Below are positions 21,701 to 31,878 of a stretch of DNA of 64,000 nucleotides, one piece after another. The position numbers and the translations under genes are program-made. This DNA comes from Closterium sp. Naga37s-1. Lineage: Eukaryota; Streptophyta; Zygnematophyceae; Desmidiales; Closteriaceae. The stretch lies in NCBI GenBank assembly GCA_947471745.1, contig CANJKZ010000142.1, positions 4,332,501 through 4,396,500 on the forward strand. Reading direction: 5' to 3'. Position 1 is the stretch's first letter. Each line of letters starts with the position of its first letter. The notes below the pieces were generated by a model. The model was not told the origin of the DNA and did not search any database. It was given only the letters and a program-made list of their open reading frames with translations.

Positions 21701-22806
21701 AGCACGTAGCACGTAGCACGTAGCACGCAGCACGCACCGTGTGGCCCAGCTTGGCGCCGGAGCCAGTGAAGTTGGTGCGCTCGAACTCGTGCGTCTTGTC
21801 CAACCGCGCCTTCAGCGCCTGCGCACGCACAGGCGGGACGCGGAGCGGGGGGGGTGGAGGGGCGGATGGGGGCACGGGGGCCAAGAGCGACAAACGCGGA
21901 AATAGAGACGGTAATTGATGCTGTCTTGCTCGAGAACTCAAATCACGGCACACAATGTACATGTCCGTTCCAAAACACGGCACAACGAACGAAACGTGGA
22001 GCGGTGAGGGTAAAGAGCGGAAGGCAGCGGGGGCACGAAGCAGAAGAGGAGAGGCGCTCACCTTGTCCACTGCCTCTTGGGACACCTGCGAGGAACGGAG
22101 CAGACACGCCACGAGCGAAGCAGCACAGGGAAGTAATAAAAGGTTATGGACGCGTCGCAATCACGTTTGGGATTTCTCAGAAGCGACCGCGGCGAAAGCG
22201 AGGAGCTACTGTGAAAAAATCCGACTCAAATGCGCGTAGCGGAGAGAAGATTAAGGGCGCTGGTGCGGAAAGGAAGACGGGAGGTCCTGCGGGGCAGTAA
22301 GCGGTGACATTGACGGTACCTTGGGGCGGGGCCCGGAGGCCTTGATGGCCTTGTTGGTGTACGGGCCCAGCGTGACCTTCACCTTCTGCTCCGTGCGCAG
22401 CTCCTGCGCCACCACGCGCACCGCTCCCCGCGCCGACCGCCGTTGCCCCGCCGTGCGGGTTGCGGGGAAAAGAGCCTGCGGTGGGCGGCAGAGACGGGGG
22501 GAAGGGATGTGATCAATGGGAGGCGACGGAATCGAGAGACGTGGGAATTAGTTGGAAAGAATGCGGAGGAGATCGAAAAGGGAAAGTTAACCGCAATGAC
22601 GGAGAGAAACGGAAAGGATAGTGGGTTATGAGGGGAATGAGACTCACGCGGGAGCTCTGAGTGAGCTCGCACGACTGGGAGAAGGACACGCTGCGAGCGC
22701 CAGCCACAGATGCGGGGCTCGAAGATTGCCGCAGCGAGGGGCCGGTGACTCCATGCGAAGCGACGGCGCGCTCCGCAACGGAAGCAATCATTCTCGTGGC
22801 AGCCAT
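18772..22806 (-). CDS. Plastid trigger-factor-like protein (PPIase-type domain), 10 exons
   Basis: Probably a chloroplast folding factor related to bacterial trigger factor. Exons on the minus strand: 22806-22648, 22475-22320, 22085-22062, 21818-21738, 21408-21250, 20651-20584, 20231-20151, 19911-19800, 19305-19228, 18852-18772. They sum to 999 nt (332 aa) with every phase closing. The N-terminus (MAATRMIASVAERAVASHGV, Ser/Ala/Arg-rich, then ARGAVRVVAQ) looks like a chloroplast transit peptide. VSQEAVDKALKARL followed by HTVKINFEGKYADG, FVLTFPADYKAKALANVKA and QFTVTVKEIGIKKEI matches the central FKBP-like domain and its flanks in trigger factor. An acidic helical tail follows. The N-terminal ribosome-binding domain and most of the long C-terminal arms are absent, so a ribosome-independent role is possible. 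Exon 3 is only 24 nt. Introns 8 and 9 hold partial exon copies. Confidence 0.78.
19087..19154 (-). repeat. Partial copy of trigger-factor exon 9 with palindrome-like linker
   Basis: 19087-19135 repeats the 3' half of exon 9 with its donor (original 19222-19270) at high identity. Between copy and original lies TTTTAGAGGCACCTAAAG (19137-19154), which differs by a few bases from the palindrome TTTTGAGGCGCCTCAAAA seen elsewhere in the window. The copy lies downstream of the real exon, inside intron 9. Confidence 0.75.
19678..19756 (-). repeat. Partial copy of trigger-factor exon 8 end with palindrome-like linker
   Basis: 19678-19731 is a diverged copy of the 3' end of exon 8 and its donor (original about 19794-19846); both share CAACGTCTGCATCA. 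Between copy and original lies TTCTGGGAATTCGCAAAA (19739-19756). It matches the inner part of a perfect palindrome in UBE4 (63370-63391) at 15 of 18 positions. Confidence 0.65.
20655..20720. repeat. CCACACCATG short tandem repeat in intron 5
   Basis: Several degenerate copies of a ~10-bp unit near CCACACCATG lie next to the exon 6 acceptor of the minus-strand gene. Confidence 0.7.
21418..21525. repeat. ~27-bp tandem repeat in intron 4 of the trigger-factor gene
   Basis: About four copies of a unit near CCACGTGGGCAATCAGGGG with a short A-rich linker begin just outside exon 5. Each copy carries a CACGTG palindrome (one is CACGCG). Confidence 0.8.
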
Positions 22807-24137
22807 GGCGAATGCGATGGGAATACAATGCGAAGTGTGGAAGTTTGGACTGGAGGCCGAAAATGAAAGCCCAGGAAATGTTGTGGATCATTTACTTCGA
22901 AAGTTGTAACTCTAAAGCTGGGTACTCTGCTGTTTCTTTTGGGGGACTGACGCTGACGTGGCCGAACTTCATTGATCCAGCCGACATATCGTCCGACCTG
23001 GACAGCCTCGAAGTTGGTTCGGCCCAGGTTCATGGGCCAAGCTGGAGGCTGCTGTTTGCTGGTCACATGCCATTCGGTCCTGAGATTTTCACTACAGTGA
23101 TAAGGAATTCTTATCCAAGCGAAAGTGGTTTCGCGTGCATGCACTACTTGTTAACGAACGTAACGAACTCCAACCGAATATTAACAAAGTTACACGAGTT
23201 ATGAGAGCGTTACACGAGCTAGAAGAACACATGTCTTTCCACGTCAACTGGTGCAGCCAGAATGCGATTCGCACTTTGTTCAAGGCTCGTCAACCGAAAC
23301 AGGATCCGCGTCATAGTGCAATGGAGTCTTCGTGAAGCGACACGTGAGCACTTTCCAGCGCACACGTTCGAAACCAATATTGGGCCATTTTCAGGTGCAG
23401 AAATATATATATATAGTACCTTTAAGAATTCTTATTTTCTGGTGGGGTCGTCTAGTGCGAAAACAAAATCCAGCATGGTATTTATTACGATGAGGGCAAA
23501 CTGTGTTATCACCCGGGCAGTTTTATCGAGTTTCGGGGTGCACGCCCAAGAAGGGATTGCTGATTTGCCCTGCGCAGCTTCCGTCACCTGAGTCAACAGT
23601 ACAGCTGATCCTGCATAAGAAGTACTTTATAAAACTTCTGGTGCGAAGCAGAAAGTGTCGTCGAAATCGGGCAAATATGACGTGACCATTCGATTTTTGC
23701 TTGGCGTGATCCGAAATCGCTTTTGATTCAGACTGTTTGTGTTAATTCGAGTCGGATCTCGGATGAAAAGGATTTATCGACAGAAATTTCTTACAATGAT
23801 TCTGGTGTTCTTATCTGCACAGTAACATGGATCGCACATGAGTAGATTTCCTAGCAAGAGTGGATTACACCTGAAAATGGCCCAACCAATATTTGTTCCA
23901 GAAAGCACAAGATAGGTAGCACAGCGCCTTACTTTTACTGTGCCCTCCTTCCTCGTTAGGGTGTCCTGTAATTGAACCTACTGCAACATCACCTGCCAAT
24001 TGTTCCCCTAACCTTTTCAACAACGTAGCTTTCATTGTTCGCCTACTCCTGCGAGAACCGTGAGCGACGAGGCCGTTCACGAGCGCAAGTTTGGGGCAGC
24101 AGTTTGAGAGCTGCTTACCCAATTCGTCAATTCCGCC
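22807..24137. promoter_or_regulatory. Divergent intergenic region between trigger-factor and NCA1 genes
   Basis: About 1.3 kb separates two divergently transcribed genes. It is AT-richer than its surroundings and contains the MITE at 23381-23884, so the native promoters must lie in the ~570 bp and ~250 bp on either side. I see no clear TATA box or other named element. Confidence 0.45.
23373..23892. mobile_element. hAT-like MITE with 8-bp target duplication
   Basis: A 17-bp perfect inverted repeat (TGGGCCATTTTCAGGTG at 23381-23397 and its complement at 23868-23884) bounds 504 bp. The 8-bp string ACCAATAT flanks both ends directly (23373-23380 and 23885-23892). An 8-bp target duplication is the hAT signature. 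There is no transposase frame. Confidence 0.82.
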
Positions 24138-26123
24138 ATGTCCTGCCCGTTTCTCGCGGCGGCTGCAGCTTCCGGCGAGGCTAACGACGCGATTCGCCCC
24201 GCAGGAGGCTGCCCTTTCGCGAAGCGTTTCGGTCTCCTTGGCTCATCTCCAAGCGACCCAGCGACGCAGCGAGATTTGCCGATCGCAGCAGCGGCAGCAG
24301 CAGCCGGCACAAGCGAAGCCGCAACAGAAAGAGGGGATGCCACTACCGGGGAAAAACACGAATCTGGACCACGCAATTCTGCTCCAGACGTGGTCGACGG
24401 ACGAGCGGACAGCAGCGGTGCTGCGGATGGGGGGACGACGGGGGGGGAGAGCGGGGGGGAGAGCGGGCGGAAGGCTGCCCAGGGGCGGTGTCCGTACGGA
24501 TTTGACTCCGCAGCGGATGGGCGCATGGCGGCGGCTGTGGGGCCGATGAGTTGCGTGCTGTGCAAGGCGTTGCTGTTCGACCCCTCGCGCTGCGACCCGT
24601 GCAAGCACGTGTACTGCAGGTGCGGAGATGTTGTGAGAAAGACGAGAGAGAGGAAGCGAGAGGGAGATAAAGCGAGAGGGAGGGGAGAGCATGAGATAAG
24701 AGAGAGGGATTGGGACAGGGTGGGAGTCGGTTGCTCAGCGGGGAAGCGAGTGGGGCGTGGGTGAGGAATTTTGAGGTGAGGATGATGAGGCCGTGGGAGA
24801 AGAGAAGGGAGTCATTGTCGTTGCCTTTTGTGGCTTTTTCACCAGGCTTTGTCCCACGCCTTCCCTGCCGCGGCGACTCTCTCGTGTTGCTTACGCATCA
24901 CTGATCAATTCCTACACTTGTGGTACTCATCCCATTGGGAACACGCCCATGCCCCACCCCAACCCCCATTCCTCCCCCTCCCCCAGCTTTGTTCCCAATC
25001 CCCCTGAGCTTCGACAACCCTTCTTTTGTCTCACTCCTCTCCCCCTCTCCCTTCCCCCAACACAACCTCCCTTCTCCCCTTCCCCCCGCCCCTCCCGCTC
25101 CTTCCCCCCATAACCCGCATGACTGCATGGCCGCACGGGCAGGGAGTGCATAGCGCGGTTCACGGACTGTCCGCTGTGCGGGTGCGACGTGAAGGCGCTT
25201 CTCCCTGACGCAGCGCTCACACATGCCGTGGACGCGTTCATCTCCGCGCACGTGCTGCACCGCCCCCCTGCTCTGCTCCCCCCGTCACTGCCCGCACCAC
25301 GCTCCGAGCCGTCTCACAACGCGCCAGACGCTGTCGCTGCTGCGGATTCGTCCGGCACAGATGCTTCTGCAGCTGCAGGTTCAGCAGCAGCAGCGGAGCG
25401 GGAGGCAGAGGCAGCGAGGGTGGAGGTGGAGGCACTGGATCTAGACAAGGCCAGCCCGGGCAGCTTCCTCTTCATCCACGCCATGCGGGTACGATGCTGC
25501 TGCTGCTGCCCGCTGCTGGGTGCTGCTGGGTGCTGCTGGGTGCAATGAAGGTACAAGGGGGTGAAAGGGCACAGGAGAAGAGTTGATGTAGGAAAGGAGG
25601 GAAGGGAGCGGGAGAAAGGGAAAAGGGAGAAGGAAATTGGGGGGGGATGGGGCAATGGAGGGGGGATCATCGGTCTTGTGTCTGATGGTATGGTTGTAGC
25701 GATGTCCTAGGTGCCTAAGATATCGTGCCTGTCCACTCTTTAGTGTCGTGGTCAAGCTCAAGACTTTCTTTAGTCAAACCCTCCAGCGCTTGCCATTTTC
25801 ATCGCATCAGTCCGCTCTCTCTCATCCCTCTGCCACTGAACCCCTCTCACCCTCTTAATCTCCTCCTCCCGTCCCCATGCGGCACCCTTCACCAGGCCAT
25901 GCAGCATGGCAACCTGCCCAGTGCGCGAGCCCGCTTCGCCCTCTCCGCCTCCTCGCTCAAGGCCTTCCTCTCCCCACTCTCCGCTGCTTCTACTGCTCCT
26001 GCTGCTCATGCTGATGCTGCCCGTGGTGTCAGCAGCAGCAGCAGCAGCAGCTGTGCTGGCAACGCTCGAGAAAATGAGTCTCCACAGTCAGGCGATATCG
26101 CTGCAGACTCACCCGTGCCAGAC

Positions 26124-26163
<40 letters not shown>

Positions 26164-29100
26164 TAGCAGGCGGAGTGGAACGCTCTGAGACACAGCGGCG
26201 TGCAGCAGTGTCACGACTGGGAGCAGTGCTTGGCTCCCATGCCGACTGCTGGTGCGTGCCTGCTACTCTACCCCTCCTCTCCTCCTCTCCCCTCACACAC
26301 CAGACCTCATCCCCCCCTCATTTTCCTCTTCCCCTGTCTTTGTCCCTCCCTCCCCCTCTTTGATTGCTGACCTGCACCCCGCCAGTAGCATCTCCGTTAG
26401 CCCTCCACTGTCAGAAACTGTTCTCTTGCCTTATCATCCTACTCCCTTCCTGCCTTCCCCTCTCCTTTTGCCCATCCCCGATGGCCCTGCCAGTCTGCTC
26501 ATGTCTGACGTGGCATCGGCGGCCAGCAGCTACCAGGAGGCTGTGGATGTGCTCTCTGCTGCGCTGCCTGCTCCGCGCAAAGGCAAGGCGGAGAGCGAGG
26601 GTGAACTAGCAGAGGAGGAGGGGCATCAGCAGGAGCAGGAGAAGCATGGTGGTGGGAATTCCAACGGTGCTGTTGTTGATGACGAGGTGGGTTCTGGGCC
26701 GGTGCTGGTGCGTTTACGATGGGACAGAGAGCAGGGTTAGGGGTTGCAGGTGGGGAGGCATCAAAGGCAAGGAGAGAGAGGAAGTGAGACTTTTGCAGAA
26801 CCACTCTCAGTACTCCAACTCACTCGCACATCGCCTTTGCTAGAAGAGCAGGGCTGGGGTTTGCAGGGGGGGAGGCAGCAAACGCAAGGAGAGCGAGGAA
26901 GTGTGACTTTAACAACTCCACTTGTTAGAGGAAGTGTGACTTCCACATCACCACTCTTCAGACAAAAGTCAGGCACTATTGATCAGTCACAAGCATAAAA
27001 AGATGAGCTGAGATTACACTATGAGGTCCGAAAACTTGGTGCAGGAGAGACGGACGGCGCGGTGATGTTGAGAGCACTGGGGTAAGAAAGATCGACCGAT
27101 AAAAAGTGGCACTATGGGGGAGGGTTCAAGACGCAAGAAGTTGCGGTTTCCTGGGCGGCCATCATCAAGGTTTGTATACGAAGGAGCCTAGGGCGGAAGC
27201 TACAAGTTTAAGGTGGTGGAAGCACTGAAGGAATCGGTGAAAAGCTTTCTAACGGCGGGGGAGGTTGACTTGAGTGAAAAGTTTTCAACCTCTCTAACCG
27301 TTAGAAAGCTTTTCACCGATTCCTTCAGTGCTTCCACCACCTTAATCCTTGTAGCTTCCGCCCTAGGCTCCTTCGTATGCAAAACCTTGGTGATGGCCGC
27401 CCAGGAAACCGCAACTTCCTGCGTCTTGAACCCTCCCCCATAGTGCCACTTTTTATTAGGCAGATACGAGGTAATCTTCACAAGTATCATATTTTTGGGC
27501 CTAATGACTGCCCATGAGTATTTACTTTCCACACTCCCACCACGCTCCCTCCCTGCCGATTCCCTCGCCTGTCCAGTCCTGTCTCTCCTTTTCCCTCCCT
27601 TCGCTGGCTGCTGCAGCTGCTTCCGCCTCCTCTCCTTCACCCTATTGCTATCCCTCTCCCCTCACCTATTAGCTGCTTGTGACTGATCAGTCACAAGCAG
27701 GCAGCATTAGTGCGCTCACGCTATGAGGTGGGTGAACCTTTTTGAGTGGGAAAGGCAGAAGCCATGGTAGTGATGAGAGCATCAGGGCAAAAGCTTAACT
27801 GAAATGCAAGGCAAGCACTATTGATCAGTCACAAGCAGGCAGAGATGAATTGGGCTTACAATATGAGGTATGTGAACTTGGTACGGGAGAGACGGAAGGC
27901 GCGGTGGTGTTGAGAGCACCAGGGCAAGAAAGCTCGACTGACACTAAAGGCAGGCACTATTGATCAGTCCCATCCAAGCAGCTCGCACTATGAGGCCGGT
28001 GAACTTGGAGCACGAGAGGTGTGCGGTGCGGTGCCGATGATAGCCAAGTGATGAGTGGTGCTGAGTGGTAATGAGGACTGAAAGCCCCCAACCACACAAA
28101 CCAAGTGAGCTCACTGATGCTATGAGGTCGGTGAACTTACAGCGGGAGAGACGTAAGGCGATTCACGATCCGGGCTCGATCGTACCACAGTTGCTGGTGT
28201 GCCGCCATCCTCGAGTGGCATTTTGGTTCCTGAGTCAACAAATAAGGCTGCTATCCTTCCACTGCCACCCTGGCCTTGTGGATGCGATCCTGCTTCTGTT
28301 TCAGCTTGGAATCATGCCATTTCTAGCATTCAAATGTGTTTCTTACTCATCTCAATAACAGCCTACCTTTCGGTCTTGCCACCTCAAGGAAACCCCACCC
28401 TCCCACTTTCTTCCTTCTCCGTTTCCTCTCAAGCGGTCCGTTTCCTTCTTCCTTCTTGCCATCTCTCCCTCTCTCCCTCTCTCCCTCTCTCCCTCTCTCC
28501 CTCTCCCTCTCCCCCATAACCTCCTCTGCCCACTCCACCCCACCTCGTCCACTGCAGCTGTGCCATGCGCTCTGTGTGACGCTCAACAAGTTGGGAGACC
28601 TGCACTACCGCTCCGACCGCCTGCCTGAAGCGCTAGCTCTCTACCAGCAGGCTCTTGCACGCAGGCAGCACGCTCTGGCTCGCACGGAGGCATGTGCCCA
28701 GTCACGCGGAGTGGGGGAGAAAGGGGAGGGCGCTGTGCGGGAGAAGGCCAGTAAGGTCCGTTGTGGTTTTGGCGTGGACAGCCTTGGGCTGGTTCTTGGT
28801 CGGTTGCTATGAGGACGGTGGCTTGGTTGGTTGCTGCTGTGCCTGGTGTTGCTGGTTAGTTTTGTGATTGGCTATCCCACACCCATCAACCGCTCACATG
28901 TGCGGGTTTTCTGGTGCCGCCACAGTATTCCTTTGCCACCCTGCCCCTCTCCCCTTCTCATGGCTTCGCACTCCCACACACCCCCATCAATTTTCCACGT
29001 CTCAAAGTTTCTTTCTTCTACTTCCCTCCTTCCCTCTCTGCCTCCCTGCCTCCCTGCCTTTCTTCTTCCGTACCCCCCACACAAACCCCTGCAGGCATTG

Positions 29101-29940
29101 GACGTGGCAGTGTCAACAGCCAAGGTGGCGGACGCGCAGCAGGCGCTGGGGGAGGAGGCGCGCGCTAGGGAGGGCTTCTCACGCGCGCTGCGCCTCATGC
29201 AGGGCGTCAGAGAGATGCTCGCTGTTGCTGCTGCAAGCGGGCAAGGCGACTGCATGGCTCTGCTGGACAAGGTCAGGAGTGGGTAGAGTGTGGGGTGTGG
29301 GGTATAGGTGGGGTGTGGGGTATAGGTGGGGTGTGGGGTATAGGTGGGGTGTGGGGTATAGGTGGGGTGTGGGGTATAGGTGGGGTGTGGGGTATAGGTG
29401 GGGTGTGGGGTATAGGTGGGGTGTGGGGTATAGGTGGGGTGTGGGGTATAGGTGGGGTGTGGGGTATAGGTGGGGTGTGGGGTATAGGTGGGGTGTGGGG
29501 TATAGGTGGGGTGTGGGGTATAGGTGGGGTGTGGGGTATAGGTGGGGTGTGGGGTATAGGTGGGGTGTGGGGTATAGGTGGGGTGTGGGGTATAGGTGGG
29601 GTGTGGGGTGTAGGTTGTTGCTGGGGTGTGGGGTGTGGGGTGTGTGGTTTAGGGTGTGGGTGGGGTGTGGGGTGTGGTGTGTGTGGTTTAGGTTGTGGGT
29701 GGGGTGTGGGGTGTGGGGTGTTGGGTGTATGTAGGATGTAGCGGGGTGTGCTTGCATGCGCTCGTTCATTACACAGCTAGTCACGTTCTGGTGTTTCTTT
29801 CTGTGGGGCTGGTTCGTTTGTTGCAGGTGGAAGCCACACAGGCCTTCCTGCAACAGCAGCTGGCAGCAGCAACCGGAGCAACAGAAGCAGCAGCAGCAGG
29901 AACAGCAGAGTTAGGAGAGACAGATGCTAAGAATGGATAG
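24138..29940 (+). CDS. NCA1: NCA1-like protein (RING finger plus helical/TPR repeats), 7 exons
   Basis: NCA1 (No Catalase Activity 1) binds catalase in plants and keeps it active, so this gene probably supports hydrogen peroxide breakdown. Exons 24138-24619, 25143-25488, 25896-26251, 26494-26686, 28558-28755, 29095-29271 and 29827-29940 total 1,866 nt (621 aa) in phase. Two CPF motifs (near residues 3 and 25) and GRCPYGFDS precede a RING at residues ~139-178 with CVLC, CKHVYCRECIARFTDC and CPLC; all zinc ligands are present. The helical half follows the family pattern: RLGAVLGSHADC, YQEAVDVL, LCHALCVTLNKLGDLHY, LDVAVSTAKVADAQQALGEE. Ala-rich inserts in exons 1-3 lengthen it beyond the land-plant form. 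Intron 4 (1.9 kb) holds a foldback element and degenerate repeats; intron 6 is largely a minisatellite. The start is the first ATG and places CPF at residue 3 as in relatives. Confidence 0.9.
26960..28165. repeat. Degenerate repeat cluster with GATCAGTCACAAGCA in NCA1 intron 4
   Basis: Four to five diverged copies share two landmarks: a GATCAGTCACAAGCA box (about 26980, 27688 and 27829, with GATCAGTCCCATCC at 27960) and a TATGAGGT...GTGAACTTG...GGAGAGACGG segment (about 27021, 27722, 27862, 27986, 28121). Spacing is about 130 bp between the later copies; the first two are separated by the foldback element. Confidence 0.7.
27100..27456. mobile_element. Long perfect-type hairpin (foldback element) in NCA1 intron 4
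   Basis: Two arms of about 165 bp (27100-27267 and 27296-27456) are inverted copies at roughly 95% identity, separated by under 30 bp. The outer ends read TAAAAAGTGGCACTATGGGG and its complement. The transcript of this intron would form a long stem. It interrupts a degenerate local repeat, which suggests insertion. A foldback transposon or a young hairpin small-RNA locus are both possible. Confidence 0.82.
29285..29612 (+). repeat. 18-bp minisatellite in NCA1 intron 6
   Basis: About 18 nearly identical copies of GTGTGGGGTATAGGTGGG start 14 bases after the exon 6 donor, then decay into GTGTGGGGTGTGG variants to about 29735. The 18-bp unit gives open frames (VGYRWG repeats) that I regard as artefacts. 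Confidence 0.92.
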
Positions 29941-30068
29941 CATTCCAATTTGCAGCGTATAAACATATGGTACTGACTACCTAGCCCAGCTTGTGGCACA
30001 TAAATTTCTCGTCCCTGTACTAATGGACAACCTGCTTGTTTCCCTGAAATTTCACCTGGTCCGGTCCA

Positions 30069-30954
30069 TCAACTACTGGGAGAAGAGCTGCCTGACAAAT
30101 GAACGCAATCAATCCTCTCCGCCAGCTGTAGCACACCCCTGCACGCCTCCTGCTCCCACAACTTCCCTCCCACGGCCTCATCCCCTGCATACACCGCCAA
30201 GCCCCACGTGAAGCTCTTGGCGCGTGCAGGCGAGAAGTTCTCCCCCACCGACACACAGCCCGCTGCTGCAACGGCCGTGAGCTGCGCCACTGCTGCTGCT
30301 ATGGCGTCAGGTGACGCGGACTGCTGCCATTGGATCATGGCGGTGTGGACAGAGCCATGTGGGGGCGGAGCGGACGAGGCCGAGGCATCAGGGACGTCGG
30401 TTTCCCAATCGACGGCTGCGATGTCGCTGATGATGGGCTTAACGTTCTCTGTAACCACTGCCACGTGCTGTGGCGACACCGCGTATTGCTCCAGCGCGTC
30501 GCGCGACTCGTAACGGCCAAACAGCGCGTGAGTCCACGGGCTTGTGAAGGCCGCGGCGGCGGAAGACGCGCCGGCGGGTGCTGCGGGGACGGCGGGGAGA
30601 GCGGGTCCCGCGGAGAGGTAGAGCACGCCTGGGAGGGTGCGCAGCGCGTTGAGGTTGGTAAGGAAGGTAGCTACGCGATCGGCGGGGGTGTCTGGCTTGA
30701 CCTGAGCGAGAAGGAGAGATGTGGGAAATGTGAGGGAGTACGGGACGAAACAGGTATGAGAGGTTATGGGAGGAGGGGGGGGAGGGTGGCGTTAAGAGGA
30801 ACGGGTATTCCGGTAACGTCGAGAGTTTGGAGTGGCATGCGCTTATGATTTTCCTAGTTTCGCGAGGCAATCGGAACTGTGAGCAGCACTCTGACGCTTG
30901 CATTCTCACCTGGAAGAAGACGAGATGCTCCACTACGCGCCGTGCGGAAGCCAT
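30069..30954 (-). CDS. Stress-response A/B-barrel (Dabb) protein, UP3-like
   Basis: Two exons, 30954-30910 and 30701-30069, join in phase to give 225 aa. The protein opens MASARRVVEHLVFFQVKPD, the usual first strand of a Dabb dimeric alpha/beta barrel. LPGVLYLSAGP, WTHALFGRYESRDALEQYAV, HVAVVTENVKPIISDIAAVD and W-E-T-D complete the first domain. A second, weaker Dabb copy follows (VHTAMIQWQQ ... SFTWGLAVYAGDEAV ... CRGVLQLAERI), giving the two-domain layout of plant UP3-type proteins. Members of this family are induced by stress, and their biochemical role is not settled. An Ala-rich linker sits in the first domain. The gene converges with NCA1, with only 128 bp between the two stop codons. 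Confidence 0.82.
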
Positions 30955-31878
30955 GGGTAGAGATCGAAATCAAGCGATCCTCGATGCAGTGAGTTGAAGC
31001 ACGCGACGTGGGCCGTGCAGGTCCGTAGGTGCACGTACCGCAAGTTGCGGTGACGATGTGTGTGGAACTAAGATGGCTGCTTTCGATACTCATGTAGCTG
31101 TGAATCTGTCTTTCACCTGAATCTGGGATGCGCGAAAATAGATGCTACCCTCGCGCTTGGGTTGGGAGGCACCATGTTCGCGATGAGTAATCCCACTCTC
31201 GTGAACGTTTTCGTGAACGTCGTCCATCGCCATCACGGCAAATTCTGCCTAGACATTTGAGTGGCACCGTACGAACTGCACTATATGTAACTCTCCTTGT
31301 TCTCGTTACATTCCACGTGACCTGATCCGAAACTGCTGTCACCCGTCGCATCTCGTTTGGTTCGGTTTCCTTCGAACGCACCTTGCCTGACACAGGCTGA
31401 CACGGGGGTTGGGGTGTGGTTTTCAGCCGGCTTCAAACTCTCTACAGTACAAGGTTGAGAGCGATAAAGTGCGATTCAGGAAACAGGCAGTGCGGCCCAG
31501 AACTTTGTGATAGTTGGAACAAGAGCGATTCAATTGAAGCACATGCAAACGGGCCTCGTCTCTGTCACTCCCCGCTGTGCCACTCGCCACACCACCATCA
31601 CTCACCGCAAAAGCAAACCCCCCTTCACCCACCCACCTGCCCGCCGCTGCATTCCATTCCCACGTGTTCGCACGCGTTTAGTTGCTGCGAGTGACTCTGG
31701 CCCTTCCTAGGGATAGGCTCAGGTCGGATCTTCTCGCGACACGGCTGCGCTCGTCTTCCGCGTCGTCCTGCCCATCCGCCTACTCCCAGCTCGGTTCGCG
31801 TTTTCTTGGATGCAATCCCTCCGTGATCTCGGTCGAATTTTTTTGCGCCTCGGAGGCGCGTGATTCGCGCTAGCGTGG
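30955..31878. promoter_or_regulatory. Divergent promoter region, A/B-barrel gene and HAD-domain gene
   Basis: This 0.9-kb stretch separates the two start codons and must carry both promoters and 5' UTRs. It is of mixed composition with many ACGT-type and CACGTG-related strings, none diagnostic. Open frames antisense to the HAD gene start extend into it and are not supported. Confidence 0.4.

Noticed and set aside
25700-25725. CCTAGGTGCCTAAG in NCA1 intron 2 as another member of the palindrome family
   Set aside because: It is weakly similar and I could not find duplicated exon sequence or direct repeats around it.
29179-29853. Frames of 130-290 codons (YPTPHL and GYRWGV repeats)
   Set aside because: They are translations of the 18-bp minisatellite in NCA1 intron 6.
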